DNA of 64,000 nucleotides from Sedimenticola sp. (GTDB lineage Bacteria > Pseudomonadota > Gammaproteobacteria > Chromatiales > Chromatiaceae), in NCBI GenBank assembly GCA_027068915.1, contig JAMOLT010000010.1:372001-436000 (forward strand), in the 5' to 3' direction. Shown in pieces: positions 44,638 to 54,007 of this stretch. A program made the position numbers and the translations under genes. The notes beneath the pieces are model-generated. The model searched no databases. It had not been told where the DNA came from and worked only from the letters and a program-made list of their open reading frames with translations. Every line of letters starts with the position of its first letter. Positions within the stretch are counted from its first letter, which is position 1.

Positions 44638-44886
44638 TCAAAACGAGCCTGGAGGAAGATCACCGTCCTGCTGGCGCTGCCGCTCACGCCACAGCTTGAT
44701 TCCCAGCAACACCACAGGAGTGCTGTGCATCAACAGATCGAAGATATCCAGAGGTTTGACCAGCTCTCCCGCCATCAGCATCTTGATTTTCTCCCAGACA
44801 TGAGGCTCCGGCGTGAACGGCATCAGACCAAAAAAGGCCGAAGCCAGCACCAGAAAACCCAGCGGTATTTCATCGATCCATTTCAT
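44638..44886 (-). CDS. Small two-helix membrane protein, conserved hypothetical
   Basis: 82 residues from the ATG at 44886. Two hydrophobic helices (IPLGFLVLASAFFGLMPF and LDIFDLLMHSTPVVLLGIKLW) flank EPHVWEKIKMLMAGELVKPLD. Proteins like this are common in Proteobacteria and often carry the vague label 'RND transporter', but 82 residues cannot be a transporter by itself. The longer frame to 45018 has no credible start. Convergent with fetB (7 bp gap) and divergent from the DUF3301 gene. Confidence 0.7.
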   Translation of the reverse strand: MKWIDEIPLGFLVLASAFFGLMPFTPEPHVWEKIKMLMAGELVKPLDIFDLLMHSTPVVLLGIKLWRERQRQQDGDLPPGSF

Positions 44887-45046
44887 GTGCAGGTTTCCAG
44901 AGTCGGTTGTTGATAAAGCACTGCATTTTGTTTGTGGAAGCAGGAGCAAATAATAACACCCGTACCGGGTAAGCAATCGCAAATCTGTTAAGATCGCCGG
45001 TACAAGTCTGCAATCCATCTTTATCTGATACGGAGCAATTCATCCC

Positions 45047-45445
45047 GTGGCCTCCACCCTGGCAGCAATCATTATTCTGGGCCTGATCGTCATCTTCTGG
45101 CTAGAAGCCGCTCGCGCCCGCGAATTGGCCGTTGGCATCAGCCGTGCAGCTTGCGAAAAAGAAAGGTACCAGTTTCTGGATGGTGGCGTCTATCTACAGC
45201 GCTTTGCCCTGCGCTGGACTTCCGCTGGCTTGCGCTTCCGGCGCATGTACCGGTTTGACTACAGTGTTGACGGAACCTTGCGCCAGTCAGGCTATGTTCT
45301 GCTGTTGGGAAGCCAGCTGGAAGCCGTCCATATTCAGGGCAGACACACCATCGAGCAGGAAAACATCCAGGTGGAAGAGGAAGAGTATCCGGAAAAGACA
45401 GAACCAAAAGCCGCCGAAGTTATTCCCTTCCCCAAAAAACGGTAG
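45047..45445 (+). CDS. DUF3301 family membrane protein
   Basis: 132 residues from a GTG start. One N-terminal helix (LAAIIILGLIVIFWLEAARARELAV), then a small domain QFLDGGVYLQRFALRWTSAGLRFRRMYRFDYSVDG that defines DUF3301. The tail is acidic and then Lys-rich. Function unknown. Usually a single gene in gammaproteobacteria; here it is divergent from the two-helix protein and followed by a gap containing an end of the CTAG element family. Confidence 0.82.
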   Translation: MASTLAAIIILGLIVIFWLEAARARELAVGISRAACEKERYQFLDGGVYLQRFALRWTSAGLRFRRMYRFDYSVDGTLRQSGYVLLLGSQLEAVHIQGRHTIEQENIQVEEEEYPEKTEPKAAEVIPFPKKR

Positions 45446-45576
45446 TGATGCCAACGAGGAGCCTGTCGTCGGATTTAACGCTATTTGGCTGCAAATCACT
45501 GGATGACGATTAACTCAACCTATCCTGATCGTCAAATAGCCCTGCCCTTCCTGTGCGAGTACGCCTTGCATCTGGC

Positions 45577-45615
45577 CGCACTGAAAGGGCCTTTAATTCC
45601 GACGCAGTACACTAG
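45577..45615. repeat. Single end of the CTAG palindromic element (copy C)
   Basis: GAAAGGGCCTTTAATTCCGA then CGCAGTACACTAG; reverse-complemented it matches the left end of the 53796-54007 element over about 39 bases. The opposite end is absent, so this is a fragment or a variant with another interior. Its CTAG supplies the TAG stop of sspB. Confidence 0.8.
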
Positions 45616-46013
45616 TTTTTGACCACCTTGAGGCTGGGGCGCCCACCACCGGATGGAGGCGTATCCTCCGGCTCATTGTCTTCCGGCGGTGTACCTTCAT
45701 CTTCTTCCGGAAACAACATACCTTGGCCGTTTTCCTTGGAATAGATACCCAGCACAGCAGTTACCGGCAACAATACATTCATGGGCGAGCCGGAAAACCG
45801 GGCGCCAAACGATATATAGTCATTTCCCAGCTCCAGGTCACGCACCGCACTGGCGCTGACATTGAGCACAATACGACCATCTTCAACAAACTGGCGCGGA
45901 ATCTCCACGCCTTGTGCATCTGCATTAACCAGCAAATGGGGCGTCATGCCATTGTCGCTGACCCACTGCCAGATGGCACGAATCAGATAGGGGCGATTGG
46001 AAGTCATGGACAT
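45612..46013 (-). CDS. sspB: ClpXP adaptor SspB
   Basis: 133 residues: NRPYLIRAIWQWVSDNGMTPHLLVNADAQGVEIPRQFVEDGRIVLNVS, then FGARFSGSPMNVLLPVTAVLGIYSKENGQGMLFPEED, and a flexible acidic linker ending in RPSLKVVKN, the ClpX-binding XB-like tail. SspB brings ssrA-tagged and other substrates to ClpXP. Lies 9 bp after sspA. The stop codon TAG is formed by the end of a palindromic element, so the insertion preserved the C-terminal tail that ClpX needs. Confidence 0.95.
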   Translation of the reverse strand: MSMTSNRPYLIRAIWQWVSDNGMTPHLLVNADAQGVEIPRQFVEDGRIVLNVSASAVRDLELGNDYISFGARFSGSPMNVLLPVTAVLGIYSKENGQGMLFPEEDEGTPPEDNEPEDTPPSGGGRPSLKVVKN

Positions 46014-46022
46014 GAAACAACC

Positions 46023-46646
46023 TCAGAGGCGCATTTCCCTTTCTGCTTCGGTGAGACTTTTGGCAAAGGCATCACGTTTGAACAGGCGTGCAGCATAGGC
46101 GTTGTAAATATTGGATGCGTTGCCTTCAAGCTCAATACCCAAATGCGGCAGACGCCACAATAACGGTGCGATGCTTGCATCCACTACGGAAAACTCATCG
46201 CTCATGAAGAAGGGCTTCGCGGCCAGTATGGGAGCACTTGCCGTGAGGCTCTCCCTCAGCTCCTTGCGCGCCTTGGCAGCCAGCTTGCCGCCAGCAAGTA
46301 TGGTGTCCACACGTCCATACCAGTCCTTTTCCACGCGATAGATATACATGCGGAATGTGGCCCGGGAGACCGGATCCACCGGCAGCAATGGCGGATGTGG
46401 ATAACGCTCATCCAGATACTCAAGAATAATGCGGGAATCAAATAGCACCAGCTCTCTATCCACCAGGGTCGGCGCCGTACCATAGGGATTGAGGTCCATC
46501 ACGTCCTCGGGAAGATTGAGAGGATCCACATCCATGATGTCCACGGTTACATGCTTCTCCGCCAACACCAGACGCACACGGTGGCTATGCAAATCTGCGG
46601 GGTCGGAGAAAAGGGTCATGATTGATCTTCTTGTTGCCACTGGCAC
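46023..46646 (-). CDS. sspA: Stringent starvation protein A
   Basis: 207 residues, glutathione-S-transferase fold: TLFSDPADLHSHRVRLVLAEKHVTVDIMDVDPLNLPEDVMDLNPYGTAPTLVDRELVLFDSRIILEYLDERYPHPPLLP, the strongly conserved N-domain of SspA. It binds RNA polymerase and acts in stationary phase. I use the GTG at 46646 because the resulting PVATRRSIM matches the E. coli N-terminus (AVAANKRSVM); an ATG at 46619 would remove nine residues. Operon with sspB. Confidence 0.95.
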   Translation of the reverse strand: MPVATRRSIMTLFSDPADLHSHRVRLVLAEKHVTVDIMDVDPLNLPEDVMDLNPYGTAPTLVDRELVLFDSRIILEYLDERYPHPPLLPVDPVSRATFRMYIYRVEKDWYGRVDTILAGGKLAAKARKELRESLTASAPILAAKPFFMSDEFSVVDASIAPLLWRLPHLGIELEGNASNIYNAYAARLFKRDAFAKSLTEAEREMRL

Positions 46647-46736
46647 CTACCTAAGTTTTGATTTACGGCTGAATCGGCTTCAGGGGATTGGCCAATAGAG
46701 GAGGTCGGGGCTTTCTCCGCTATGGATAATACAGAT

Positions 46737-46778
46737 ACCGAAAAGGCGCACAGTATAGCAGACTGTGCGCCTTTCGGG
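46737..46778 (-). terminator. Terminator of petABC
   Basis: Perfect 13 bp stem AAAGGCGCACAGT / ACTGTGCGCCTTT (46742-46754 with 46762-46774), followed by four T on the minus strand. It lies 29 bp beyond the petC stop and before sspA. Confidence 0.75.
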
Positions 46779-46802
46779 CTGTACATCACCTCATTTCAGG
46801 AA

Positions 46803-47534
46803 TCAATGCACGTCTTTCCAGAACTCCTTCTTGAGCATGATGGCTACGACAAAGAACACCAGCAGGAACAACATCACCCAGATACCAAGGCGCTGACGCT
46901 CCAGCTTGTTGGGTTCTGCCACATGGGTCATGAAGGCACTCAGATCGCGAGCCATCTGGTCATATTCCTCCACGGACATGCGTCCGGGCTTGGCCAGCTT
47001 GAGCGCGGCGACATGTTTGTTGCCATGTGCATCGGTCTCAATGGTCGCTTCCTGCACGCCCTGCAGCTCCATCAACACATGAGGCATGCCCACGTTGGGG
47101 AACACCACATTGTTGACACCAAAAGGACGGCTTTCGTCTGCATAGAAACCCTTAAGATAGGTGTAAATCCAGTCTGCGCCGCCTTTTCTCAGCCTGGCGG
47201 TGAGGGTCAGATCGGGAGGGGCAGTACCAAACCATTCGGCAGCATCAAGGGCGGGCATACTGGTCTTCATCTGCTCGCCAATCTTGTGACCGCCGAAGAT
47301 CAGGTTATTCTCGATTTGCTCTTTGCTCAGACCGAAGTCCTGCATGCGCTCGTAGCGGAAATACTGCAGGGAATGACAGCCCTGGCAGTAGTTTACGAAA
47401 TACTTCGCGCCCCGTTGCAGGGATGCATGATCTGTCAGGTCGATATCCGCAGACTCCAGTGCAACATTGCCACCGGCGGCAAAGCCGGTCAGCGGCAGCA
47501 AGGCCAGGGAAAGGATTGCAATCAACTTTTTCAT
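46803..47534 (-). CDS. petC: Cytochrome c1 of the bc1 complex
   Basis: 243 residues from the ATG at 47534, with AGGG 7 nt upstream and a signal peptide MKKLIAILSLALLPLTGFA. Haem site YCQGCHSLQYFRYERM, a conserved RPFGVNNVVFPNVGMPHVLME with the axial Met, and a C-terminal anchor LGIWVMLFLLVFFVVAIMLKKEFWKDV. It passes electrons from the Rieske centre to soluble cytochromes. Overlaps petB by 4 bp. Confidence 0.96.
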   Translation of the reverse strand: MKKLIAILSLALLPLTGFAAGGNVALESADIDLTDHASLQRGAKYFVNYCQGCHSLQYFRYERMQDFGLSKEQIENNLIFGGHKIGEQMKTSMPALDAAEWFGTAPPDLTLTARLRKGGADWIYTYLKGFYADESRPFGVNNVVFPNVGMPHVLMELQGVQEATIETDAHGNKHVAALKLAKPGRMSVEEYDQMARDLSAFMTHVAEPNKLERQRLGIWVMLFLLVFFVVAIMLKKEFWKDVH

Positions 47535-48760
47535 TTGGTCACCCTCTCTGGTACTGGTTTGGTCTTGTCCATCTTGCTGTAGATAGGCATCGCCAGGAAG
47601 AAAACGAAGTACAGTATGGTACAAATCTGCGACATCAGGGTTCCCATGGGCGTAGGCGCCAACATGCCAAGATAACCCAGGGTGATAAACACCACCACGA
47701 ACATGGCAATCATACCCTTGAAGATGGGGCCCTTATAGCGAATGGACTTCACCGGGCTCTTGTCCAGCCACGGCAGGAAGAACAACACCACAATGGCGGC
47801 ACCCATGGCGATGACACCCCAGACCTGGGTGCCGGCAAAGCTCGGCACCGCACGCAAAATCGCATAGAAGGGGGTGAAATACCACACCGGCGCAATATGC
47901 GCGGGCGTCTTCAGCGGGTTTGCCGGCTCAAAGTTCGGCGGTTCCAGGAAGTAGCCTCCCATTTCCGGCATGAAAAACACCACGGCCAGGAACAGGATCA
48001 GGAAGCCGATCACACCGGCAATGTCCTTCACGCTGTAATACGGATGAAAGGGAATGCCGTCAGCAGGTGCGGTATCGCTCCATTTGTTGCCCTTGGGCCC
48101 TTTCTTGATCTCGATGCCGTCAGGATTGTTGGAGCCAACCTTGTGCAGCGCCACGATGTGTACGAACACCAGGGCAGCCAGAATAAACGGCAGCAGGAAG
48201 TGCAAGGCGAAGAATCGGTTCAGGGTAGCGTCGGAGATGACGAAATCACCACGAATCCAGATGGACAGATCCTCACCGATCACGGGAATCGCAGCAAACA
48301 GGTTAATGATAACCTGGGCGCCCCAGTAGGACATCTGTCCCCAGGGAAGCAGATAGCCCATAAAAGCAGTCGCCATCATCGCAACATAGATGATCATGCC
48401 GATGATCCACAGCAGCTCCCGCGGCTTGCGATAGGAACCATACATCAGCCCGCGGAACATGTGCAGATAGATCACCACGAAAAACGCCGAAGCACCCGTG
48501 GAATGCAGGTAGCGGATCAGCCAGCCCCAGTTCACATCCCGCATGATGTATTCGACGGAGGCAAAGGCCAGGGTTGCATCCGGCTTGTAGGACATAGCCA
48601 GCCAGATACCGGTAACGATCTGATTCACCAGCACCAACATCGCCAGAGAACCAAAGAAGTACCAGAAATTGAAGTTCTTGGGCGCGTAGTATTGCGCCAG
48701 ATGCTCGTTCCACACTTTGGTCGCAGGGAAGCGCTCATCAATCCAGGTCATGAAACTCAT
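47531..48760 (-). CDS. petB: Cytochrome b of the bc1 complex
   Basis: 409 residues, eight membrane helices. His ligands in RYLHSTGASAFFVVIYLHMFRGLMYGS and RFFALHFLLPFILAALVFVHIVALHK; quinol-oxidation loop with PEMGGYFLEPPNFEPANPLKTPAHIAPVWYFTPFYAILRAVP, including the conserved PE-W-Y segment (here EP and WYF). LPWGQMSYWGAQVIINLFAAIPVIG is the Qo motif. Full-length, b and c-terminal parts fused as in bacteria. Overlaps both neighbours by 4 bp. Confidence 0.97.
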   Translation of the reverse strand: MSFMTWIDERFPATKVWNEHLAQYYAPKNFNFWYFFGSLAMLVLVNQIVTGIWLAMSYKPDATLAFASVEYIMRDVNWGWLIRYLHSTGASAFFVVIYLHMFRGLMYGSYRKPRELLWIIGMIIYVAMMATAFMGYLLPWGQMSYWGAQVIINLFAAIPVIGEDLSIWIRGDFVISDATLNRFFALHFLLPFILAALVFVHIVALHKVGSNNPDGIEIKKGPKGNKWSDTAPADGIPFHPYYSVKDIAGVIGFLILFLAVVFFMPEMGGYFLEPPNFEPANPLKTPAHIAPVWYFTPFYAILRAVPSFAGTQVWGVIAMGAAIVVLFFLPWLDKSPVKSIRYKGPIFKGMIAMFVVVFITLGYLGMLAPTPMGTLMSQICTILYFVFFLAMPIYSKMDKTKPVPERVTK

Positions 48761-49353
48761 GCTGCACCTCCATCGTCTTCACCGATGATCACTACCGTAT
48801 CAGACAGGTATTTGTGTATTGGTATCACCAGATTCGTGGGGGCAGGCAGCCCCTGGAACACACGGGCGGACAGGTCAAAACGTGACCCGTGACAGACGCA
48901 GAAGAAACCGCCTTTCCAGTCTTCGCCAAGATCTGCCGGTCCAATTTCAGGCCGGTAGGAAGGTGAGCAGCCCAGATGGGTGCAGATACCTACGGCAATC
49001 AGGTATTCCGGCTTGATAGAGCGGTGGTAATTCTTGCAGTATTCAGGTTGCTGGGGAACTTCAGAATCCGGATCAGCCAGATGTGCGGTCTCCTCCTTGA
49101 GGACCTTTAGGGTCTCTTCGGTACGGCGCACCACCCAACACACCTTGCCCCGCCATTTGGCGGTCATCATCGCCCCCGGCTCAAGCTTACTGATGTCAAC
49201 GGTTTCCGGAGCGCCCAGGGCTTTGGCCCGGGCACTGGGTTGCCAGTAACTGAGAAAAGGGACGAGAGCAAAGCCCGCGCCTACCGCGCCGAGTCCAGCA
49301 GTTGCTGTAATCAGCATGCGGCGTTTTTTTAGATCCACGCCTTGTGAGCTCAT
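48757..49353 (-). CDS. petA: Rieske iron-sulfur protein of the bc1 complex
   Basis: 198 residues. N-terminal KKRRMLITATAGLGAVGAGFALVPFL contains a Tat-like RR and a single membrane anchor. The 2Fe-2S ligands are in ICTHLGCSPSY and FCVCHGSRFDLS (C-T-H and C-x-C-H). It takes the first electron from quinol. First gene of petABC; the promoter must lie in the 166 bp before the Nif3-like gene's end at 49520. Confidence 0.97.
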   Translation of the reverse strand: MSSQGVDLKKRRMLITATAGLGAVGAGFALVPFLSYWQPSARAKALGAPETVDISKLEPGAMMTAKWRGKVCWVVRRTEETLKVLKEETAHLADPDSEVPQQPEYCKNYHRSIKPEYLIAVGICTHLGCSPSYRPEIGPADLGEDWKGGFFCVCHGSRFDLSARVFQGLPAPTNLVIPIHKYLSDTVVIIGEDDGGAA

Positions 49354-49519
49354 GGATGGAATACCCCCAGTAGCAATTAAAAATTCGGGTTCGGGGCCAG
49401 GTAAAATGCCCCCCAGCTTTCAGGATAAACCAGCTTTTATATCCTGAAGATAACGGAGGATTTTCACCTAATCAGGCCATTTGGTCAAGATCGGTTCACA
49501 GCAAATTTTACCGTCCCGG

Positions 49520-50266
49520 CTAAACCGGATTAAAAACATCGATAAACTGGTGTTTTATATCGAATTTGTTTTCCAGTTCCACTCCCAGAGCCTGGACGCC
49601 ATAGCGTTCGGTTGCATGATGACCCGCTGCAATAAAGTGAATCCCCCGTTCGGCAGCGATATGAAAACTGCTTTCTGACGCCTCGCCGGTAAGATAAGCA
49701 TCGAACCCCAGGTCCGCCGCTTTTGCCACCCATGCCTGGGCGCCGCCGGTGCACCAGGCCAGGCGACGCACGCCATGCTCCCCACCCGGCAACAGCAGCG
49801 GTTCACGCCCGGTGCACCTTTGGATTCGCACCAGCAAGGCGTCCACAGCCAGTTCGGCGGGAAACGCCCCTTCCCACAACAGTTCTTCGCCTACCGGCCT
49901 GGAACCAGCACAACCCAGCAATGCCCCCAGGCGTGCGTTGTTGCCCAGTTCTTCATGGGCATCCAGGGGCAAATGGTAGGCCGCCAGGCTCATATTTGAT
50001 GCATACAGCGCCCGGACGCGCCGTCCCTTCATGCCTGCCAGCGGAGCAGCTTCATTCTTCCAGAAATATCCGTGATGCACCAGCAGCAGATCCGCCTTCA
50101 TTTCCGCAGCCGCTTCGATAAGCGCCAGACTGGCTGTCACCCCGGTAGCAATGCGCTCGATCTTCTGCGATGCCTCCACCTGCAAACCATTGGGGCAGTA
50201 GTCTTCAAAACGGTCGATAGCAAGGCGCGCATCACAATAGTCGATTATTTCGTGCAGTGCTGTCAT
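49520..50266 (-). CDS. Nif3-like dinuclear metal centre protein (YbgI family)
   Basis: 248 residues. Starts LHEIIDYCDARLAIDRFEDYCPNGLQVEASQKIERIATGVTASLALIEAA; metal ligands are in LLLVHHGYFWKNE (His-His) and HFIAAGHHATERYGVQALG (His, Glu). It is annotated in databases as GTP cyclohydrolase 1 type 2 or metal-binding hexamer, but the physiological role is not settled. Divergent from the DegS-type protease by 45 bp, a gammaproteobacterial arrangement. Confidence 0.92.
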   Translation of the reverse strand: MTALHEIIDYCDARLAIDRFEDYCPNGLQVEASQKIERIATGVTASLALIEAAAEMKADLLLVHHGYFWKNEAAPLAGMKGRRVRALYASNMSLAAYHLPLDAHEELGNNARLGALLGCAGSRPVGEELLWEGAFPAELAVDALLVRIQRCTGREPLLLPGGEHGVRRLAWCTGGAQAWVAKAADLGFDAYLTGEASESSFHIAAERGIHFIAAGHHATERYGVQALGVELENKFDIKHQFIDVFNPV

Positions 50267-50311
50267 GGCATTGTCCGCGGAGGAAAAAGCACATGGTAGA
50301 ATGTTGCCGTC

Positions 50312-51434
<1,123 letters not shown>

Positions 51435-51445
<11 letters not shown>

Positions 51446-52079
51446 CCATCTTCACATGCAAAGCCCCGCGTACCCACACAAACGAGAAATCGCCCTTTGG
51501 CTGGGCATCTACACCCTGGTATTGCTGTGGTCCGCCATCGCTCCCAAGGACAGGTTCATCTGGTTTCTGGAAGTGACCCCTGCACTCATCGGGCTGGTCG
51601 TCCTCGCCGCCACCTACCGCATTTTTCCCTTCACCCGCCTTACCTATTGGCTGATCCTCGCCCATTGCATCATTCTCATGGTGGGAGGGCACTATACTTA
51701 TGCAGAAGTCCCGCTATTCGACTGGATCAGGGAAACTTTTGGCCAGCAGCGCAACAATTATGACAAGGTCGGGCATCTGGCCCAGGGGTTCATTCCCGCC
51801 GCCATTGCCCGGGAACTGCTGTTGCGGCTGGAGGTCATTCGGGGAAAGGCCTGGCTGAATTTCCTGGTGATCTGCTTTGTGCTGGCCCTGAGCGCGTTTT
51901 ATGAGATGATCGAGTGGTGGGTGGCCGTGGCCAATGGCGATGATGCGGTGGAGTTTCTCGCCACCCAGGGTTATGTGTGGGATACGCAATCGGATATGTT
52001 CATGGCGCTGATCGGCGGTGTCGCAGCTCTCATTATTATTGCCCCCTGGCAGGACAGGCAGCTTTCGGATCACTCCTGA
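51435..52079 (+). CDS. DUF2238 (YjdF-like) membrane protein
   Basis: 214 residues, six membrane helices: LWLGIYTLVLLWSAIAPKDRFIWFLEVTPALIGLVVL, then HCIILMVGGHYTYAEVPLFDWI, NNYDKVGHLAQGFIPA and YEMIEWWVAVANGDDAVEFLATQGYVWDTQSDMFMALIGG, all conserved in DUF2238/YjdF. Function unknown. The start is uncertain: ATG 51435 overlaps the protease gene, ATG 51456 would shorten it by seven residues. Its end overlaps the convergent gene at 52070 by 10 bp. Confidence 0.88.
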
Positions 52080-52591
52080 TGCCAGTCCTCCGGGCCGGCG
52101 CAGGCCAGCAACTTCGGCGTCTGGCCGTCCTCCCCCTTCAGCAGAAACAGCACCGACCCCGGCTTTCTCCCTCCACCCACAAGACTATCCAGGCAGCCGA
52201 CCGGCAACAGTAGCATCTGATTGCCCCGACCCAGCCGGGAGATTCGCTCCGGCAGAGCGGAATCACAGGTTTTCAGCCAGGGAAGAACCTGTGGTGGCTG
52301 GCCGAACGCCCCTTTCGTGTCCGGTTCGGCGGCGAGCAGGCTATAGTCCCCGGGCAACACCCTTGCCAAACCCGCTGCTACAGGCTCTCCATCATCGGCA
52401 GACGACATCAATGCGATGATCCGTCCCTTCTGCCAATAGCGCTGCAACTGATTCCTGGTTACCGGCTCCGAGATACTGTTTCGGCATACGCCATCCTGGT
52501 TCTGGTAGAAATACCAGCCAGTGAAAACCAGCATCAGCAGCAACAGAACAATACTGGTCCAGTACAGCAGGGGAAAGCGTCCCTTAGCCAT
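52070..52591 (-). CDS. Hypothetical single-helix membrane protein downstream of hisC
   Basis: 173 residues from the ATG at 52591, which overlaps the hisC stop by 8 bp. One membrane helix (LYWTSIVLLLLMLVFTGWYFY) is followed by a domain of unknown type with VLPGDYSLLAAEPDTKGAFG and GNQMLLLPVGCLDSLVGGGRKPGSVLFLLKGEDGQTPKLLACAG. It has three cysteines in the soluble part. Not recognised. It is translated with hisC and may be an unrelated passenger of the operon. The longer upstream frame lies inside hisC. Confidence 0.65.
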   Translation of the reverse strand: MAKGRFPLLYWTSIVLLLLMLVFTGWYFYQNQDGVCRNSISEPVTRNQLQRYWQKGRIIALMSSADDGEPVAAGLARVLPGDYSLLAAEPDTKGAFGQPPQVLPWLKTCDSALPERISRLGRGNQMLLLPVGCLDSLVGGGRKPGSVLFLLKGEDGQTPKLLACAGPEDWHQE

Positions 52592-53672
52592 GAAAGCTCC
52601 CCACCAGTTCCAGCAACCGGTCGTTCTCATCCGGCTTGCCCACGGTAAAACGCAGGCAATCATCCAGCAGCGGATGGCTGCCATGAAGCTTCTTCACCAG
52701 TACACCATTTTTCAGCAAGTGGTCGAACAGCGCCAGGGCCCGGCCAGGGGCGGTGCGCACCAGCAGAAAATTGGCCTGGGATGGCCAGATATGGATGCCA
52801 TCGATTCCTTCCAGGGCAGTGAACAGCCGCTCCCGTTCCTGGCGGATATTCGCCGTCTGTTCATCCAGCACATCATGGTGCTCCATGGCGAAGCGGGCAG
52901 TTTCCTGGGTCAGCACATTGATGTTGTATGGCATGCGCAGCTTGTCGATCTGCTCCAGCCAGGCGGGCGGCCCGGCCAGCATCCCCAGACGCAGGCCCGC
53001 CAGGCCCAACTTGGAAACCGTGCGCATCACCAGCAGGTTGTCATGCTGACCAAGGTGGGACATGAAGCTGGCTTCGGCAAAGGGGGCATAGGCTTCATCC
53101 ACCACCACCAGCCCGGGTGCGGCTTCCAGCACTGCAAGAATATCTTCTTCGGCAAACTGGTTGCCCGTGGGGTTGTTGGGACAGGCGAGAAATATCAGCG
53201 CAGGGGCAGTTTCTTCAACAGCCTTACGCAGGGCGGGCATATCCAGCGAGAAATCATCGGCATTCAGGGGGACGCCCGTGTAATTCATGCCGCACCAGAT
53301 AGCGATCATGTGGTACATGGAGAACCCCGGCTCTACCGACAAGATGCCCCGTCCCGGCCCGCTCACGGCCATGGCCAGCATCTGGATGATTTCATCCGAG
53401 CCATTACCCAGCAGCACCGCCATATCATCCGGCACCTCCATGGCCTGTCGCAATTGCCCGGCCAATGCACCCGCCTGCGGGTCAGGATAGCGGTTCACAT
53501 CTACCTTATGCAGCACAGACAGCCATTCCTGGCGCAGGTCTTCGGGCCAGGTCCAGGGGTTTTCCATGGCATCAAGCTTGATCAGGCCTGATGCATCCGC
53601 CACATGATAGGCTGTCAGGGCCTGTATCTCCGGACGAACCCAATCTCTTATTAACCCGGCATCAATATACAT
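52584..53672 (-). CDS. hisC: Histidinol-phosphate aminotransferase HisC
   Basis: 362 residues from the ATG at 53672 (a TTG at 53681 is in frame). Class I/II PLP fold: MAVLLGNGSDEIIQML, PNNPTGNQF, VVDEAYAPFAEASF and VMRTVSKLGLAGLRLGMLAG, where the lysine after SVS/TVS holds PLP. C-terminal NRLLEL-type end. Catalyses imidazole-acetol phosphate to histidinol phosphate. It is separated from hisD by the 212 bp palindromic element, which may make its transcription partly independent. Confidence 0.94.
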   Translation of the reverse strand: MYIDAGLIRDWVRPEIQALTAYHVADASGLIKLDAMENPWTWPEDLRQEWLSVLHKVDVNRYPDPQAGALAGQLRQAMEVPDDMAVLLGNGSDEIIQMLAMAVSGPGRGILSVEPGFSMYHMIAIWCGMNYTGVPLNADDFSLDMPALRKAVEETAPALIFLACPNNPTGNQFAEEDILAVLEAAPGLVVVDEAYAPFAEASFMSHLGQHDNLLVMRTVSKLGLAGLRLGMLAGPPAWLEQIDKLRMPYNINVLTQETARFAMEHHDVLDEQTANIRQERERLFTALEGIDGIHIWPSQANFLLVRTAPGRALALFDHLLKNGVLVKKLHGSHPLLDDCLRFTVGKPDENDRLLELVGSFHG

Positions 53673-53795
53673 CGTGTTCAACGCTTCAGGACTGCGTTAG
53701 TAATGCTTGCTGTAGAAATGCTGCAGCGGCGCATCGCTGCCTTGCCGTGAACCGGCACGCGACGGCTGAATACGGTGTATGTTGATGCCGGGTTA

Positions 53796-54007
53796 CTAGT
53801 GTACTGCGTCGGAATTAAAGGCCCTTTCAGTGCGTCACAACGCCGCAGATGGCCGCATTGTGACTCACCCGAAGGGAGCTCCCCCAAAAGTGCCAGGACG
53901 GTGTTGGGGCGCTTGCCAAGGGAGCAACCATTGCCTGCGCACCCCGCCTTGTCCTGGCGCTTTTGGGGAACGCTGAAAGATCCTTTAATTCCGACGCAGT
54001 ACACTAG
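53796..54007. repeat. Full-length 212 bp palindromic element at CTAG (copy D)
   Basis: Begins CTAGTGTACTGCGTCGGAAT and ends with the reverse complement ATTCCGACGCAGTACACTAG, outer arms about 26 bp. It contains two further nested hairpins, GTCACAA/TTGTGAC and CCCCAAAAGTGCCAGGAC/GTCCTGGCGCTTTTGGGG (53882-53899 with 53952-53969 approximately). No reading frame fits a transposase. It lies between hisD and hisC and supplies the TAG stop of hisD. Insertion at CTAG with TA duplication is the known preference of IS630/Tc1-mariner-type transposases. Confidence 0.88.

Noticed and set aside
47423-48892. 489-codon plus-strand frame opposite petB/petC
   Set aside because: His/Gln-rich antisense shadow of well-defined bc1 genes.
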